From: Corynebacterium mycetoides
GTDB taxonomy: Bacteria; Actinomycetota; Actinomycetes; Mycobacteriales; Mycobacteriaceae
DNA: 64,000 nucleotides
NCBI RefSeq assembly: GCF_900103625.1
Contig: NZ_LT629700.1
Coordinates: forward strand, 1,550,001-1,614,000
Reading direction: 5' to 3'
Part shown: piece after piece, positions 30,469 to 39,816 of the stretch
Numbering within the stretch: position 1 is the first letter of the stretch
How the letters are laid out: each line of letters starts with the position of its first letter
Notes under the pieces: generated by a model
What the model was told of the DNA's origin: nothing
The model's input: the letters and a program-made list of their open reading frames with translations, nothing else
The model's database searches: none
Made by a program: the position numbers and the translations under genes

Positions 30469-31302
30469 TTAGTCCTTCTTCTCCTCGCCCGCTGCCCCGC
30501 CAGCTGCTTCGGCGTCCGCCTCAGGAAGCTCGGCGGCTGGTTCCTTTTCCCCTGCCTCGAGCTCCGTTCCGGCGGCACCGCCCGTGGACATGGACGCGCG
30601 GATCTCCGCCAAACGGTTGGAAGCGGCGACGTCCGTGCCCGCCGACTCGATCTCCGCGATGCGGTCGGTCATGGACCCCTTCGCCAGCTCCTGGGCACCG
30701 AGCGCCGTGGCGTAGCGGCGCTCGATCTTGTCGCGCACCCCGTCGAGGGTGGGAACGTTGTCGTTGCCCCCGAACTGGTTAAGGGTGTCCATGGTGGCGG
30801 CCGTCTGCTCCTGCATTTTGGCCTGGTTGAGCTGCGACTCGAGCTGAGACACCTGGTTGAGCTGCTCCTGGAGGCGTGCCTCGGACTGCTTCTGCTTCTG
30901 CTGTGCCTCCGTCGCGGCCTGCTCGGCCGCGGCGTAGGCCTGCTTGGTCTGCTCAAGTTCCTGCTCCACGGAGACGAGCTGGGCCGCGATGACCTCGGCG
31001 GTCTCGTTGAATCCCCGCGCCTTCTCTGCGTCACCCTCCGCGCTCGCCTTGTCTGCTGCCTGGAGCGCCGTGCGCGCCTTGGTCTGCAGGTCCTCCTGGG
31101 AGGAGATGAGCCGCTCCAGCTTCATCTGCAGCTGGTTGCGGTTGCCGATAATGTTCGCGGCGTGCTGGCTCAGCTCCGCGTGCTGCTTCTTCGCTCCGGC
31201 CACCGCCTGTTGGATCTGGACCTTCGGGTCGGCGTTCTCATCAATCTTGGTATCGAACGACTGCATCAGGTACTTCCAACCCTTGCTGAACGGGTTTGCC
31301 AT
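30469..31302 (-). CDS. pspA: PspA/IM30-family envelope-stress protein
   Basis: A 277-residue PspA/IM30/Vipp1-type protein that coats the inner membrane face during envelope stress. An N-terminal amphipathic segment (NPFSKGWKYLMQSFDTKIDENADP) is followed by long coiled coils (~30-190), including heptad-like Gln/Glu/Ala runs, and an acidic, Gly/Ala-rich tail (PEADAEAAGGAAGEEKKD). It is downstream of trxA with a terminator between them, so it has its own promoter. Confidence 0.88.
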   Translation of the reverse strand: MANPFSKGWKYLMQSFDTKIDENADPKVQIQQAVAGAKKQHAELSQHAANIIGNRNQLQMKLERLISSQEDLQTKARTALQAADKASAEGDAEKARGFNETAEVIAAQLVSVEQELEQTKQAYAAAEQAATEAQQKQKQSEARLQEQLNQVSQLESQLNQAKMQEQTAATMDTLNQFGGNDNVPTLDGVRDKIERRYATALGAQELAKGSMTDRIAEIESAGTDVAASNRLAEIRASMSTGGAAGTELEAGEKEPAAELPEADAEAAGGAAGEEKKD

Positions 31303-31348
31303 GGTTCATCGATCCTTTCATCGGGTGCTAAGCACCGCCGAGTCTACG

Positions 31349-31385
31349 CAAAAAGCGCACCCACCCGGGGAGGGTGAGTGCGCTT
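31349..31385 (-). terminator. Intrinsic terminator after trxA
   Basis: On the minus strand AAGCGCACTCACCC ... GGGTGGGTGCGCTT forms a hairpin followed by TTTTT (complement of 31349-31353). It lies between trxA and pspA and should end the trxA transcript. Confidence 0.8.
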
Positions 31386-31413
31386 GTGGTGCCTAGTCGG
31401 CGGGCGGGTCTAC

Positions 31414-31785
31414 TTAGTCCTGCTGGTTGTTCTGCTCCGCGATCTGGCGGCGGACGTCGTCCATATCGAGCGCCTTGACCTGGCCGACCAGGTCCTCGAA
31501 AGCGGCCGGCGGCAGAGCACCCGACTGGCGGAATACCATGATGCCGTCACGGAAGGCCATCAGAGTCGGGATGGCCTGGATCTCAAGGGCGGCCGTGATC
31601 TGCGGGTTTGCCTCGGTGTCGAGCTTGGCAAAGGTGGCGTCGGGGTGAGCCTCGGACGTCTTTTCATAGGTCGGGGCGAAAGCCTTGCAGGGTCCGCACC
31701 AGTCAGCCCACGCGTCGACGAAAACCGTCCCCTCCGCGCTAACGGTCTGCTCGAAGGTGTCCTCTGTAACGTCGATGGTTGCCAT
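31414..31785 (-). CDS. trxA: Thioredoxin
   Basis: A 123-residue classical thioredoxin with the active site ADWCGPCK, the cis-Pro loop (IQAIPTLMAF) and normal length. It reduces protein disulfides in the cytoplasm. GAGGAG precedes the ATG. It is divergent from the second copZ-copA pair. Confidence 0.93.
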   Translation of the reverse strand: MATIDVTEDTFEQTVSAEGTVFVDAWADWCGPCKAFAPTYEKTSEAHPDATFAKLDTEANPQITAALEIQAIPTLMAFRDGIMVFRQSGALPPAAFEDLVGQVKALDMDDVRRQIAEQNNQQD

Positions 31786-31945
31786 TAGGTAAAACTCCTC
31801 ATCTTTGGTTTCTTGGGAATCAATCGCTTCCAGTAGTTTCCAACCCTAGCAACGCTCTCACTATTCCCCGCTACCATGGCGCCTATGGTAAGCGGGCGAC
31901 CCGCCTGCGCAATACAAAGACAAAAGTACGAGAGAGGACATCACA

Positions 31946-32146
31946 ATGACTGTTCGCCAGTTCACCGTTGAGGGCATGACCTGCACCCACTGCGAGGCCA
32001 GCGTCAAGGAGGAGGTGTCGGCCATCGCCGGCGTCACCGATGTGTCCGTGGACCACACAACCGGCGCCCTTGAGGTCTCCGGGGACGGCTTCTCCGCGGA
32101 AGAGGTGGCTAAGGCCGTGCACGAGGCCGGTTACTCCCTGAAGTAA
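31946..32146 (+). CDS. copZ: Copper chaperone CopZ, second copy
   Basis: A 66-residue HMA protein (MTVRQFTVEGMTCTHCEASVKEE) with the GMTCTHC Cu(I) motif. GAGAGAGGACAT precedes the ATG. It is followed after 38 nt by a copA whose first HMA domain is broken. It is more divergent from the island CopZ (11537) than a recent duplication would be, so it is probably the resident chromosomal copy. Confidence 0.92.
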   Translation: MTVRQFTVEGMTCTHCEASVKEEVSAIAGVTDVSVDHTTGALEVSGDGFSAEEVAKAVHEAGYSLK

Positions 32147-32156
32147 ACCTGGTTTC

Positions 32157-32173
32157 ATACCCCCTAGGGGTAT
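32157..32173 (+). promoter_or_regulatory. CsoR-type operator before copA2
   Basis: ATACCCCCTAGGGGTAT, a near-perfect palindrome, runs into TATAGT (32171-32176, -10-like). The copA2 start codon at 32185 is only 8 nt beyond, so transcripts from this promoter would be leaderless or nearly so. No csoR gene is adjacent; CsoR from 14545 or elsewhere would have to act in trans. Confidence 0.7.
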
Positions 32174-32184
32174 AGTGTGGTGGT

Positions 32185-34437
32185 ATGATCGCACCGAACT
32201 TGCAGCACATCGAGCTCGGCGTGACAGGTATGACCTGCACGTCGTGCTCATAGCGCGTGCAGCGCAAACTGAACAAGCTCGACGGCGTCGAAGCCGCTGT
32301 GAACTTCTCCACCGAGACGGCGACGGTGGACTACGACCCCGGTGTGACCGCGCCCGACGAACTCATTGAGGCGATCCGCGGGGCCGGGTACGACGCGTTC
32401 GCCATGGCGCCTCCGGGAGGAGACGAGCGCGAGGAGGGGGCGTCGGCAAGCGATGCCCTCGATTCCGCGCGCGAGCGCACAGCCGAGAGCCTGAAAAACA
32501 CCGTGATCTGGTGCGCGTTGGTCTCGCTGCCGGTGTTGCTGGTGTCCATGGTCCCGGCCTGGCAGTTCATGAACTGGCAGTGGGCCGCGCTCGCCGCGAC
32601 CACGCTGGTGTACTTCGCCGGCGGAGCGGTGTTCCACCGCAACACGATCACGAACCTGCGCCACGGGGCGACCACGATGGACACGCTGATCACGCTCGGC
32701 ACCGCCGCCGCATACCTGTGGTCCATCTGGGCCCTGTTCTTCGGCACCGCCGGCGAGCCCGGCATGGTGATGGAGATGAGCCTTGCGCCCGGCCACCACG
32801 CGAGCGACGAAATCTACCTCGAAACCGTCTGCGTGGTTATCACGTTCCTCCTGCTCGGGAGGTGGTTCGAAGTGCGGGCGAAGGGCCAGTCGTCCCAGGC
32901 GCTGCGCGACCTTCTCACCCTCGGCGCCAAAGAGGCCTCCGTGCTTCGCGACGGCACCGAGGTGCGCATCCCCACCAGCCAGCTCGTCGTGGGGGATGAG
33001 TTCGTGGTTCGCCCCGGCGAGAAGATCCCCACGGACGGTATCGTCGTCGCCGGTCATTCCGCCGTGGACGAGTCGATGCTCACCGGGGAGTCCGTCCCCG
33101 TCGAGGTTTCCGACGGCTCGGTAGTCACCGGCGCGACTCTGAACACCTCCGGGCGCCTCGTCGCCCGGGCGACCCGCGTGGGCTCCGACACCACGCTGTC
33201 CCAGATGGCCCGGCTGGTCCGGGACGCCCAGGCTGGCGAGGCCCCCGTGGAGCGTCTCGTCGACCGCATCTCGGCCGTCTTCGTCCCCGCGGTCATCGCG
33301 ATCTCCGTTCTCTCACTCGTCGGCCATTTCCTCGCCGGGCACGACACCGTCACGGCGTTCACGGCCGCGGTGGCGGTGCTCATCATCGCGTGCCCTTGCG
33401 CCCTAGGCCTGGCAACCCCCACGGCGATCCTGGTGGGCACGGGCCGTGGCGCCCATCTGGGGCTCCTTATCAAGGGCCCGGAAATGCTCGAATCGACCCG
33501 CCAGGTGGGCACCATCGTGATGGACAAGACCGGCACCATCACCTCCGGCGACATGGGCGTGGTCGGCGTCGCGGCCGCCCGCGGCTGGGAGACCGACCGC
33601 GTGCTCGAGCTGGCCGCGGCGGCCGAGGCGGGGTCCGAGCACCCCATCGCCGAGGCGATTGTCCGCGCCGCGCCGACCGCGCCGCAGGCCAGCTCCTTCC
33701 GCAACGAACCCGGCCTCGGGGTGAGCGCGCTTGTCGACGCCCACCAGGTGCGCGTCGGCCGCCCGCCCAGCGACGTGGGCGAGCTCGGGGAGCTGGAAAC
33801 CGTGTTCGCGTCCGCACAGGAAGACGGCACGACTCCCGTGGTCGTGGAGGTCGACGGGGACGTGGTGGGCGTCATCTCCGTCCGGGATACCGTGAAAGAA
33901 TCGTCGGCCGCCGCTGTAGCCCAGCTCCGCGGCCTGGGGCTGGAGCCGGTGATGCTGACCGGCGACAACTCCGGCGCCGCCCTCGCCGTGGCCGAGGAAG
34001 TGGGCATCGACCCCGCCAACGTCACCGCCGGTGTCATGCCTGAGGGCAAGGTCGATGTGGTCAAGCGCCTGCAGGGCGAGGGCCGCAACGTGGCGATGGT
34101 CGGCGACGGGGTCAACGACGCCGCCGCGCTGGCGCAGGCCGACCTAGGCCTGGCGATGGGCACCGGCACCGACGTCGCCATCGAGGCCTCCGACATCACC
34201 CTGATAAACACCTCGCTCGGTGCCGTGGTCGACGCCATCCGGCTGTCCCGGCGCACATTGCGCACCATCAAGGGCAACCTTTTCTGGGCCTTCGCCTACA
34301 ACGCGCTGCTCATTCCCGTCGCGGCAGTCGGCCTGCTCAACCCCATGCTCGCCGGCATCGCCATGGCGTTTTCCTCCGTGTTCGTCGTCATGAACTCGCT
34401 GCGTCTGCGCCGTTTCGCCCCTGTATCGGGGAAGTAA
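32185..34437 (+). pseudogene. copA: Second CopA Cu(I) ATPase with an amber codon in the HMA domain
   Basis: The frame from ATG 32185 reads [22 protein letters not shown], then TAG at 32251-32253, then [16 protein letters not shown] without any shift. The island copA has GGG (Gly) at this point. Everything downstream is intact: TGES, CPC ([12 protein letters not shown]), DKTGT, SEHPIA and GDGVND. Re-initiation at GTG 32257 could give a 726-residue pump lacking the CxxC motif of the HMA domain. Since that domain is regulatory rather than essential in several CopA proteins, partial function is possible. It could also be a null allele tolerated because of the island copA, or a sequencing error. 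Confidence 0.85.
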
Positions 34438-34440
34438 TAG

Positions 34441-35817
34441 GTGACCGACAATGACGGTGTAGCATTTCCAGCTGTGACCCAGTCAACACCAGATACCCTC
34501 CACGGTGCACCGGACCAGGGCCTGACCCGCACCGAGCGCCTCGACCGCTTGCCGGTGACACGCAAACACCGCCGCCTCCTCGTCGGCTCCGGCATCGGCT
34601 GGGCGCTCGACGCGATGGACATCGGGCTCGTCTCCTTCATCATCGCCGCCCTAGCGGTGCACTGGGAGCTGGACAAATCCACTACCTCATGGATCGCTTC
34701 CATCGGATTCGTCGGCATGGCCATCGGCGCCTCCCTGGGCGGATTGCTGGCCGACAAGCTCGGGCGGCGCCAGGTATTCGCCGCCACGTTGCTCATCTAC
34801 GGCATCGCCACCGGGGCATCGGCCCTGGTGACCTCCGTGGGTGTGCTCATGGTGTTCCGCTTTATCGTCGGCCTCGGGCTGGGCGCGGAACTGCCCGTGG
34901 CCTCCACGCTGGTGAGCGAATTCTCCCCCCGGCGCGTGCGCGGACGCATGGTCGTCCTGCTCGAGGCCTTCTGGGCGGTCGGGTGGATCGCCGCAGCCGT
35001 CATCGGGACCTTCGTTGTGGCTCAGAGCGACAACGGCTGGCGCTGGGGCCTGGCGCTCGGGGCCGTGCCCGCCGTCTACGCCATCGTCGTCCGCCTATCC
35101 CTGCCCGAGTCCGTGCGTTTCCTCGAATCCAAGGGGCGCCACGACGAGGCCGAGGCGATCGTCCAGTCCTTCGAGGCAGAGGTCCACCCCCTGGAGGTCG
35201 ATGCCCTCCCCCACGAGGAGCCCGAGGAATTCACGGGTGGCATCTGGGGCAAGGAGCTGCGCGGTCGTACGCTGTCTTTCTGGATAGTCTGGTTCTGCGT
35301 CTCGCTGGCCTACTACGGGGCGTTTATCTGGATCCCGTCGCTTCTGGTGAGCCAGGGGTTCACCCTGGTGAAGTCCTTCACCTTCACCTTGATCATCACA
35401 CTTGCCCAGCTTCCGGGCTACGCGGCGGCGGCCTGGCTGATCGAGGTGTGGGGGCGCCGCAAGACCCTGTCGGTCTTCCTCGCCGGGTCGGCCGTAGCCG
35501 CCCTGCTCTACGGCTTGGCGTCGGCCGAGTGGCAGATCATCGCCGCGGGCTGCCTCCTGTCGTTTTTCAACCTGGGCGCCTGGGGCGCACTGTACGCCAT
35601 CGGGCCGGAGCTTTACCCCACCGAGATCAGGGCTACCGGGACCGGCGCGGGCGCGGCGTTCGGGCGGATCGGCTCCATCCTGGCGCCGCTGCTCGTTCCC
35701 CCGGTCCTCGCGTTCGGCGGGACGACGGCTGTGTTCGCCGTCTTCGCCGTGGCCTTTGCGGTCGCGTGCGTGGCCGCGTTCACGCTGCCGGAGCAGCGCG
35801 GTCGTGCCCTGAGCTAG
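34441..35817 (+). CDS. MFS transporter, NiaP/sugar-porter-like
   Basis: A 458-residue major facilitator with 12 predicted helices, a first-helix motif WALDAMDIGLVSF and the loop motif GGLLADKLGRRQV (MFS signature A), plus PELYPTEIRATG near helix 11 as in the sugar-porter/NiaP/aromatic-acid groups. The GTG at 34441 is 3 nt after the copA2 stop, so it may be co-transcribed with copZ2-copA2. Substrate unknown; copper is not indicated by any motif. Confidence 0.85.
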   Translation: MTDNDGVAFPAVTQSTPDTLHGAPDQGLTRTERLDRLPVTRKHRRLLVGSGIGWALDAMDIGLVSFIIAALAVHWELDKSTTSWIASIGFVGMAIGASLGGLLADKLGRRQVFAATLLIYGIATGASALVTSVGVLMVFRFIVGLGLGAELPVASTLVSEFSPRRVRGRMVVLLEAFWAVGWIAAAVIGTFVVAQSDNGWRWGLALGAVPAVYAIVVRLSLPESVRFLESKGRHDEAEAIVQSFEAEVHPLEVDALPHEEPEEFTGGIWGKELRGRTLSFWIVWFCVSLAYYGAFIWIPSLLVSQGFTLVKSFTFTLIITLAQLPGYAAAAWLIEVWGRRKTLSVFLAGSAVAALLYGLASAEWQIIAAGCLLSFFNLGAWGALYAIGPELYPTEIRATGTGAGAAFGRIGSILAPLLVPPVLAFGGTTAVFAVFAVAFAVACVAAFTLPEQRGRALS

Positions 35818-35830
35818 TCCGCCCCGGCGT

Positions 35831-36037
35831 TTAGGCGCCGCGGCCGAAGAGCTGCCGCAGCCTGCGCCCGAAACCGCCGCGGCGCGGGGTTCCCACGACG
35901 TCATCAATCGCGTCGATGTCGCGGGGCAGGTTGTAGAGCACCGTCGAGTTCCCGGTATCGGCGACGGTGATGTTGTCGTCGAGGCTGGCGACCGTGCGCG
36001 CGCACGGTTCGGATGCGTTGATACGTCGCACGGACAT
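35831..36037 (-). CDS. Small protein of unknown function
   Basis: A 68-residue frame (MSVRRINASEPCARTVASLDD) ending in a basic Gly/Arg-rich tail (RRGGFGRRLRQLFGRGA). No domain recognised. AGAGATC precedes the ATG at 36037. It is convergent with the MFS gene. The amphipathic basic C-terminus could attach to a membrane. Coding status is moderately supported by composition only. Confidence 0.45.
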   Translation of the reverse strand: MSVRRINASEPCARTVASLDDNITVADTGNSTVLYNLPRDIDAIDDVVGTPRRGGFGRRLRQLFGRGA

Positions 36038-36157
36038 TGATCTCTCCCCTGTTGTCTCTCTGATCAGGGCGCCGAAGTGGCGCGTCTGAAACTGAGAATA
36101 GACATCATTTCGTCCGGTGTCACCGCAGGTTAGGCTTTGCTAACCCGGCTAACCCGG

Positions 36158-37594
36158 CTAGCCGCGCGCCATATTGACAAACCGCGAGTAGTGCAGCTGG
36201 TGAGCCACCGGGATCGTGTCAATCGGGCCGCCGCGGTGCTTGGCCACGATGATGTCGGCCTCGCCCGCGCGTTCGTCATCACGGTCCTGGGAGTCCGGGC
36301 GGTACAGCAGGAACACCATGTCCGCGTCCTGCTCCAGCGAGCCCGACTCGCGCAGGTCGGCGAGCTGGGGGCGCTTGTCGGTGCGCGCCTCCGGGCCGCG
36401 GTTGAGCTGGGAGATGGCGACAACCGGCACCTCGAGCTCCTTGGCCAGGAGCTTGAGCTGGCGGGAGAACTCAGATACCTCCTGCTGCCGGGATTCCACC
36501 TTGCGCCCGGAGCTCATGAGCTGGAGGTAGTCCAGCACGATGAGGTCGAGGCCGTGCTGCTGCTTGATTCTGCGCGCCTTGGTGCGGATCTCCATCATGG
36601 TCAGGTTCGGAGAGTCATCGATAAACAGCGGGGCGTCCTGGATCTCCGTGAGCCGGGTGGTCAGCTTCTCCCAGTCGTTCTCCTCCATCTGGCCCGAGCG
36701 CATGGAGGAAAGCTTGATCTCGGTTTCGGCGGAGAGCATGCGCATGATGATCTCGGAGGCGCTCATTTCCAGGGAGAAGATCACCGAGGTCTTTCCGTGG
36801 TTGATGGAGCACGAGCGCATGAAGTCGAGCGCCAGGGTGGACTTGCCCACACCGGGTCGCGCCGCGATGATCACCATCTGCCCCGCGTGCAGCCCGTTGG
36901 TCAGGCGGTCGAGGTCGAGGAAGCCGGTGGGCACGCCCTTTTCGAGACCGCCGCCGCTGGCGATCGCCGTCAGCTCGTCGATCGTCGGCTTGAGCAGGTC
37001 GGAGAGCACGCGGTAATCGTCGCCGCTCTGCTTCTTAGACACCTTGAAGACTTCCTGCTGGGCCCTGTCCACCAGGGCTTCGATCTCCATGCCGTCCTCA
37101 CCCTCGTAGCCAAGCTGGACGACGTTTGTCCCGGCGTTGACCAGCTGGCGCAGCAGGGACTTCTCCGTGACAATCTCCGCGTAGTAGCGCGCGTTCGCGG
37201 CCGTCGGGACCTCAGAGATCAGCGTGTGCAGGTAGGGGGCGCCGCCGACTCTCTCTAGCTGGTTCAACCGGTCGAGGCGGCCGGCGACGATAAGGACGTC
37301 AATATCGGAGCCGCTCGCATACAAGTCCACGATCGCACCGAAGATGAGCTGGTGGGCCGGGAAATAAAAATCCTCGGCGCTGAGCTCATCAATAACGTCG
37401 ACAACGGTATCCGGGCTGAGCAGCATCGCGCCGATCACGCCGCGCTCCGCGCGCTCGTCGTGGGGCGGCTGCCGGTATTCCGTCAGATCGGAGCGGGAGC
37501 GGTTGAAGTTCGACCGCCCCTCCTCGACGGGCTCGGGCGGCAGCACAAAATCAGCCGAGTCGTCGAAACTCGTCGCGTGACTGCCCTGGGCCAT
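36158..37594 (-). CDS. dnaB: Replicative DNA helicase DnaB
   Basis: A 478-residue hexameric replicative helicase. The N-terminal DnaB_N domain (PPHDERAERGVIGAMLLSPDTV) is followed by a RecA-like ATPase with Walker A (AARPGVGKSTLAL), Walker B (LIVLDYLQLM) and the QLNRGPEARTDKRP/LRESGSLEQDAD motifs. No intein is present, unlike in some mycobacteria. The upstream 447 nt have no gene but carry three consensus DnaA boxes. Confidence 0.97.
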   Translation of the reverse strand: MAQGSHATSFDDSADFVLPPEPVEEGRSNFNRSRSDLTEYRQPPHDERAERGVIGAMLLSPDTVVDVIDELSAEDFYFPAHQLIFGAIVDLYASGSDIDVLIVAGRLDRLNQLERVGGAPYLHTLISEVPTAANARYYAEIVTEKSLLRQLVNAGTNVVQLGYEGEDGMEIEALVDRAQQEVFKVSKKQSGDDYRVLSDLLKPTIDELTAIASGGGLEKGVPTGFLDLDRLTNGLHAGQMVIIAARPGVGKSTLALDFMRSCSINHGKTSVIFSLEMSASEIIMRMLSAETEIKLSSMRSGQMEENDWEKLTTRLTEIQDAPLFIDDSPNLTMMEIRTKARRIKQQHGLDLIVLDYLQLMSSGRKVESRQQEVSEFSRQLKLLAKELEVPVVAISQLNRGPEARTDKRPQLADLRESGSLEQDADMVFLLYRPDSQDRDDERAGEADIIVAKHRGGPIDTIPVAHQLHYSRFVNMARG

Positions 37595-37673
37595 CTCGCA
37601 CCATCCCTCCCGCTTGACGTTTCGGTCATGATCCTACAGCGCCGCGGACCATTCCGGGACATCCGGACGGAAG

Positions 37674-37942
37674 TTATCCACAGGGCCTGTGCACAAAGGG
37701 GACGTTGTGCAGGGGGCTGCACACATCCGTGTGCACTACCTGTGGATAACGTGGGGACAATTGGCCCGCGTGGGCTCACGCTTTCCAGCAAAGCGCCTCG
37801 TCAAGACGATTATATTCAGATGTCCCCCGTGGGCGATAGCCGTGCATAACTCTCTCACCTCACGGTTTGACTCTTCCGGCCGGGGGAGATACGGGGTTCC
37901 GGGGGGCGTCGACAAGCGCCTGCTCCCTCGAAGTTATCCACA
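37674..37942. promoter_or_regulatory. Three consensus DnaA boxes between dnaB and the alcohol dehydrogenase gene
   Basis: Perfect TTATCCACA occurs at 37674-37682 and 37934-37942, and its complement TGTGGATAA at 37741-37749. Between the first two are near-boxes (TGTGCACAA at about 37688, GTTGTGCAGG at about 37713). The rest of the 37595-38041 gap shows no gene. It may titrate DnaA or regulate dnaB by DnaA. It is not proposed as the origin, since dnaA and dnaN are not here. Confidence 0.7.
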
Positions 37943-38041
37943 GGGTGAGGAAAATGCTCAGGACTATTGAAAACCGCTTCCACCTGGGATTTCGCCGTAC
38001 GGTCGGGGACGAACACCCCACGCGAGACGTAAGGAGCACAC

Positions 38042-39091
38042 TTGAAAGCCGTACGACACATCGGATACCACACCTTCCCCGAGATTAAGGAAGTAGACAA
38101 ACCCACCCCGGGCCCGGGCCAGGTACTGCTCAAGGTAGCCGGCGCGGGCGCCTGCCACTCGGACGTGGCCGTCTTCCACGAGTTCGACGAGGGCATCAAC
38201 CCGAAGGTCGATCCTGAGTTCACCCTCGGCCACGAAAACTCCGGCTGGGTGGAGGAGGTCGGCGAGGGCGTCAACGGGATCGAAGTCGGGGCCGCCTACC
38301 TCGTCTACGGCCCCGTCGGCTGCGGCGTCTGCCGCGCGTGCAGCCGCGGGCAGGACACCTACTGCGAGAACGCGGACAAGCTCGACTACGCCGCAATCGG
38401 CCTCGGGTTAGACGGCGGGATGGCCGAATACGTGGTGGTCCCCGCGCGCAACCTCGTCCCGCTGGGCGACGCCGACCCGGTGAGCGCCGCCCCACTCGCG
38501 GACGCCGGCTTGACCCCCTACCACGCCATCAAGCTCGCGCTCCCCACCCTCAACGGCGGCGGGAAATTCGCCCTGGTTATCGGCCTCGGAGGCCTCGGGA
38601 TCATCGGCGTACAGATTCTCAACGCCCTGACCGGGGCCACCATCATCGCCACCGACATGAAGGAAGACGCGATGGCGGAGGCCGAGAAGCTCGGCGCGAT
38701 CACCGTCGCGGGCGGCGAGGGCCAAGTGGAGTGCATCCGGGAGATCACCGGCGGCAGGGGCGTCGACGCGGTTTTCGATTTCGTCGGCGTGGGCGCCACC
38801 GTGGGCACCGCAATGAAGTCCGTCGCCCGCCAGGGCCGCGTCACCATCGTCGGCCTGGGCAACCTCTCCCCCTACGAATGGGCGTTTTTGACCACCCCGT
38901 ATGAGGCCGAGCTGGTGAACACCTACTGGGGCACCATCGAGGAGCTCCACGAGGTGGTCGACATGTACAAGGCCGGCCAGATCGTGCCCCCGGTGACCAC
39001 CTTCCCGCTGGATCAGGCGCTCGACGCCTACCAGCAGCTTGTCGACGGCGCCATCTCCGGCCGCGCGGTCGTCGTCCCACACGGCAAGTAG
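38042..39091 (+). CDS. Zinc-dependent alcohol dehydrogenase (MDR superfamily)
   Basis: A 349-residue medium-chain dehydrogenase oxidising alcohols with NAD(P). Catalytic zinc ligands are seen in GACHSDV (Cys) and LGHENSG (His, Glu). The structural zinc is held by the four Cys in CGVCRACSRGQDTYC, and the Rossmann motif is GLGGLG. The start is an uncommon TTG at 38042, supported by TAAGGAG ten nt upstream and by the protein beginning MKAVRH. Substrate unknown. Confidence 0.92.
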   Translation: MKAVRHIGYHTFPEIKEVDKPTPGPGQVLLKVAGAGACHSDVAVFHEFDEGINPKVDPEFTLGHENSGWVEEVGEGVNGIEVGAAYLVYGPVGCGVCRACSRGQDTYCENADKLDYAAIGLGLDGGMAEYVVVPARNLVPLGDADPVSAAPLADAGLTPYHAIKLALPTLNGGGKFALVIGLGGLGIIGVQILNALTGATIIATDMKEDAMAEAEKLGAITVAGGEGQVECIREITGGRGVDAVFDFVGVGATVGTAMKSVARQGRVTIVGLGNLSPYEWAFLTTPYEAELVNTYWGTIEELHEVVDMYKAGQIVPPVTTFPLDQALDAYQQLVDGAISGRAVVVPHGK

Positions 39092-39117
39092 GTCTCGAGT
39101 GCCGCTAGGCTTGGAGC

Positions 39118-39816
39118 GTGTTCGTTGACAAGATTAGCGTCGACGCGCACGTGGGCGGGTACCTCGCGGATCTGCCCGTGGTGCGCTCGCTCGTCGCCTC
39201 CCCGCTAGAACTCACCCGACCCATCACGGCGATCAGCGGGGAGAACGGCTCCGGCAAGTCCACTCTCGTCGAGGCGATCGCGGTCGCTGCCGGGGCGAAC
39301 CCCGAGGGCGGGTCGCGCAATGCGCGGTTCAGCTCCGTGGAGGATCCCGTCTCCGACCTGTGGCGCGCACTCGCCCTGCGCCGACCGCGCAACCCCCGCG
39401 ACGTATTTTTTCTGCGCGGGGAAACCTATTCGGGCCTCGCGGGCTATTACGAAACCCTTGTCGACGAACCCTTCGCCAACCTGAACCAACTCAGTCACGG
39501 CCAGGGGTTGTTGCGCATCCTGCGGGAGAGGCTGAGCCCCGAGACGCTGGTGCTTCTCGACGAACCGGAGGACGGCCTGTCCGTTTTCGCGCAGCTCGAA
39601 CTTCTGGGCATTCTGTGGCACCTGGCTGGTCGCGGTGCCCAGGTCATCATGTCGACACACTCCCCGGTGCTGCTCGGGATACCAGGGGCGCAGCTGTTCG
39701 AGATGACCGGCGACGGTTTGTCACCCGTGATGTACGACGAGTCTGAGGCAGTGCGGGCGTGGGAGGATTTCACCTCCGACCCGCGGGGAACCGCCGATTA
39801 CCTGGTCCAGCAATGA
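39118..39816 (+). CDS. AAA/ABC-type ATPase, first of a tandem pair
   Basis: A 232-residue soluble ATPase of the COG3910 type. Walker A is SGENGSGKST, a signature-like LSHGQGLLRIL follows, Walker B is LVLLDEPEDGLS and the H-loop His is in MSTHSPVLL. No membrane domain. GTG start at 39118. It overlaps the next gene by 4 nt, and the two proteins share the same layout (for example DEPE.GLS and THSP.LL.IPGA), so they arose by duplication and probably act together. Function unknown; homologues are predicted ATPases related to SbcC/RecF-like ABC folds. Confidence 0.8.
   Translation: MFVDKISVDAHVGGYLADLPVVRSLVASPLELTRPITAISGENGSGKSTLVEAIAVAAGANPEGGSRNARFSSVEDPVSDLWRALALRRPRNPRDVFFLRGETYSGLAGYYETLVDEPFANLNQLSHGQGLLRILRERLSPETLVLLDEPEDGLSVFAQLELLGILWHLAGRGAQVIMSTHSPVLLGIPGAQLFEMTGDGLSPVMYDESEAVRAWEDFTSDPRGTADYLVQQ

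Noticed and set aside
37674..37942. Chromosomal origin oriC
   Set aside because: Only three consensus boxes, no evident AT-rich unwinding region, and dnaA/dnaN are not adjacent.
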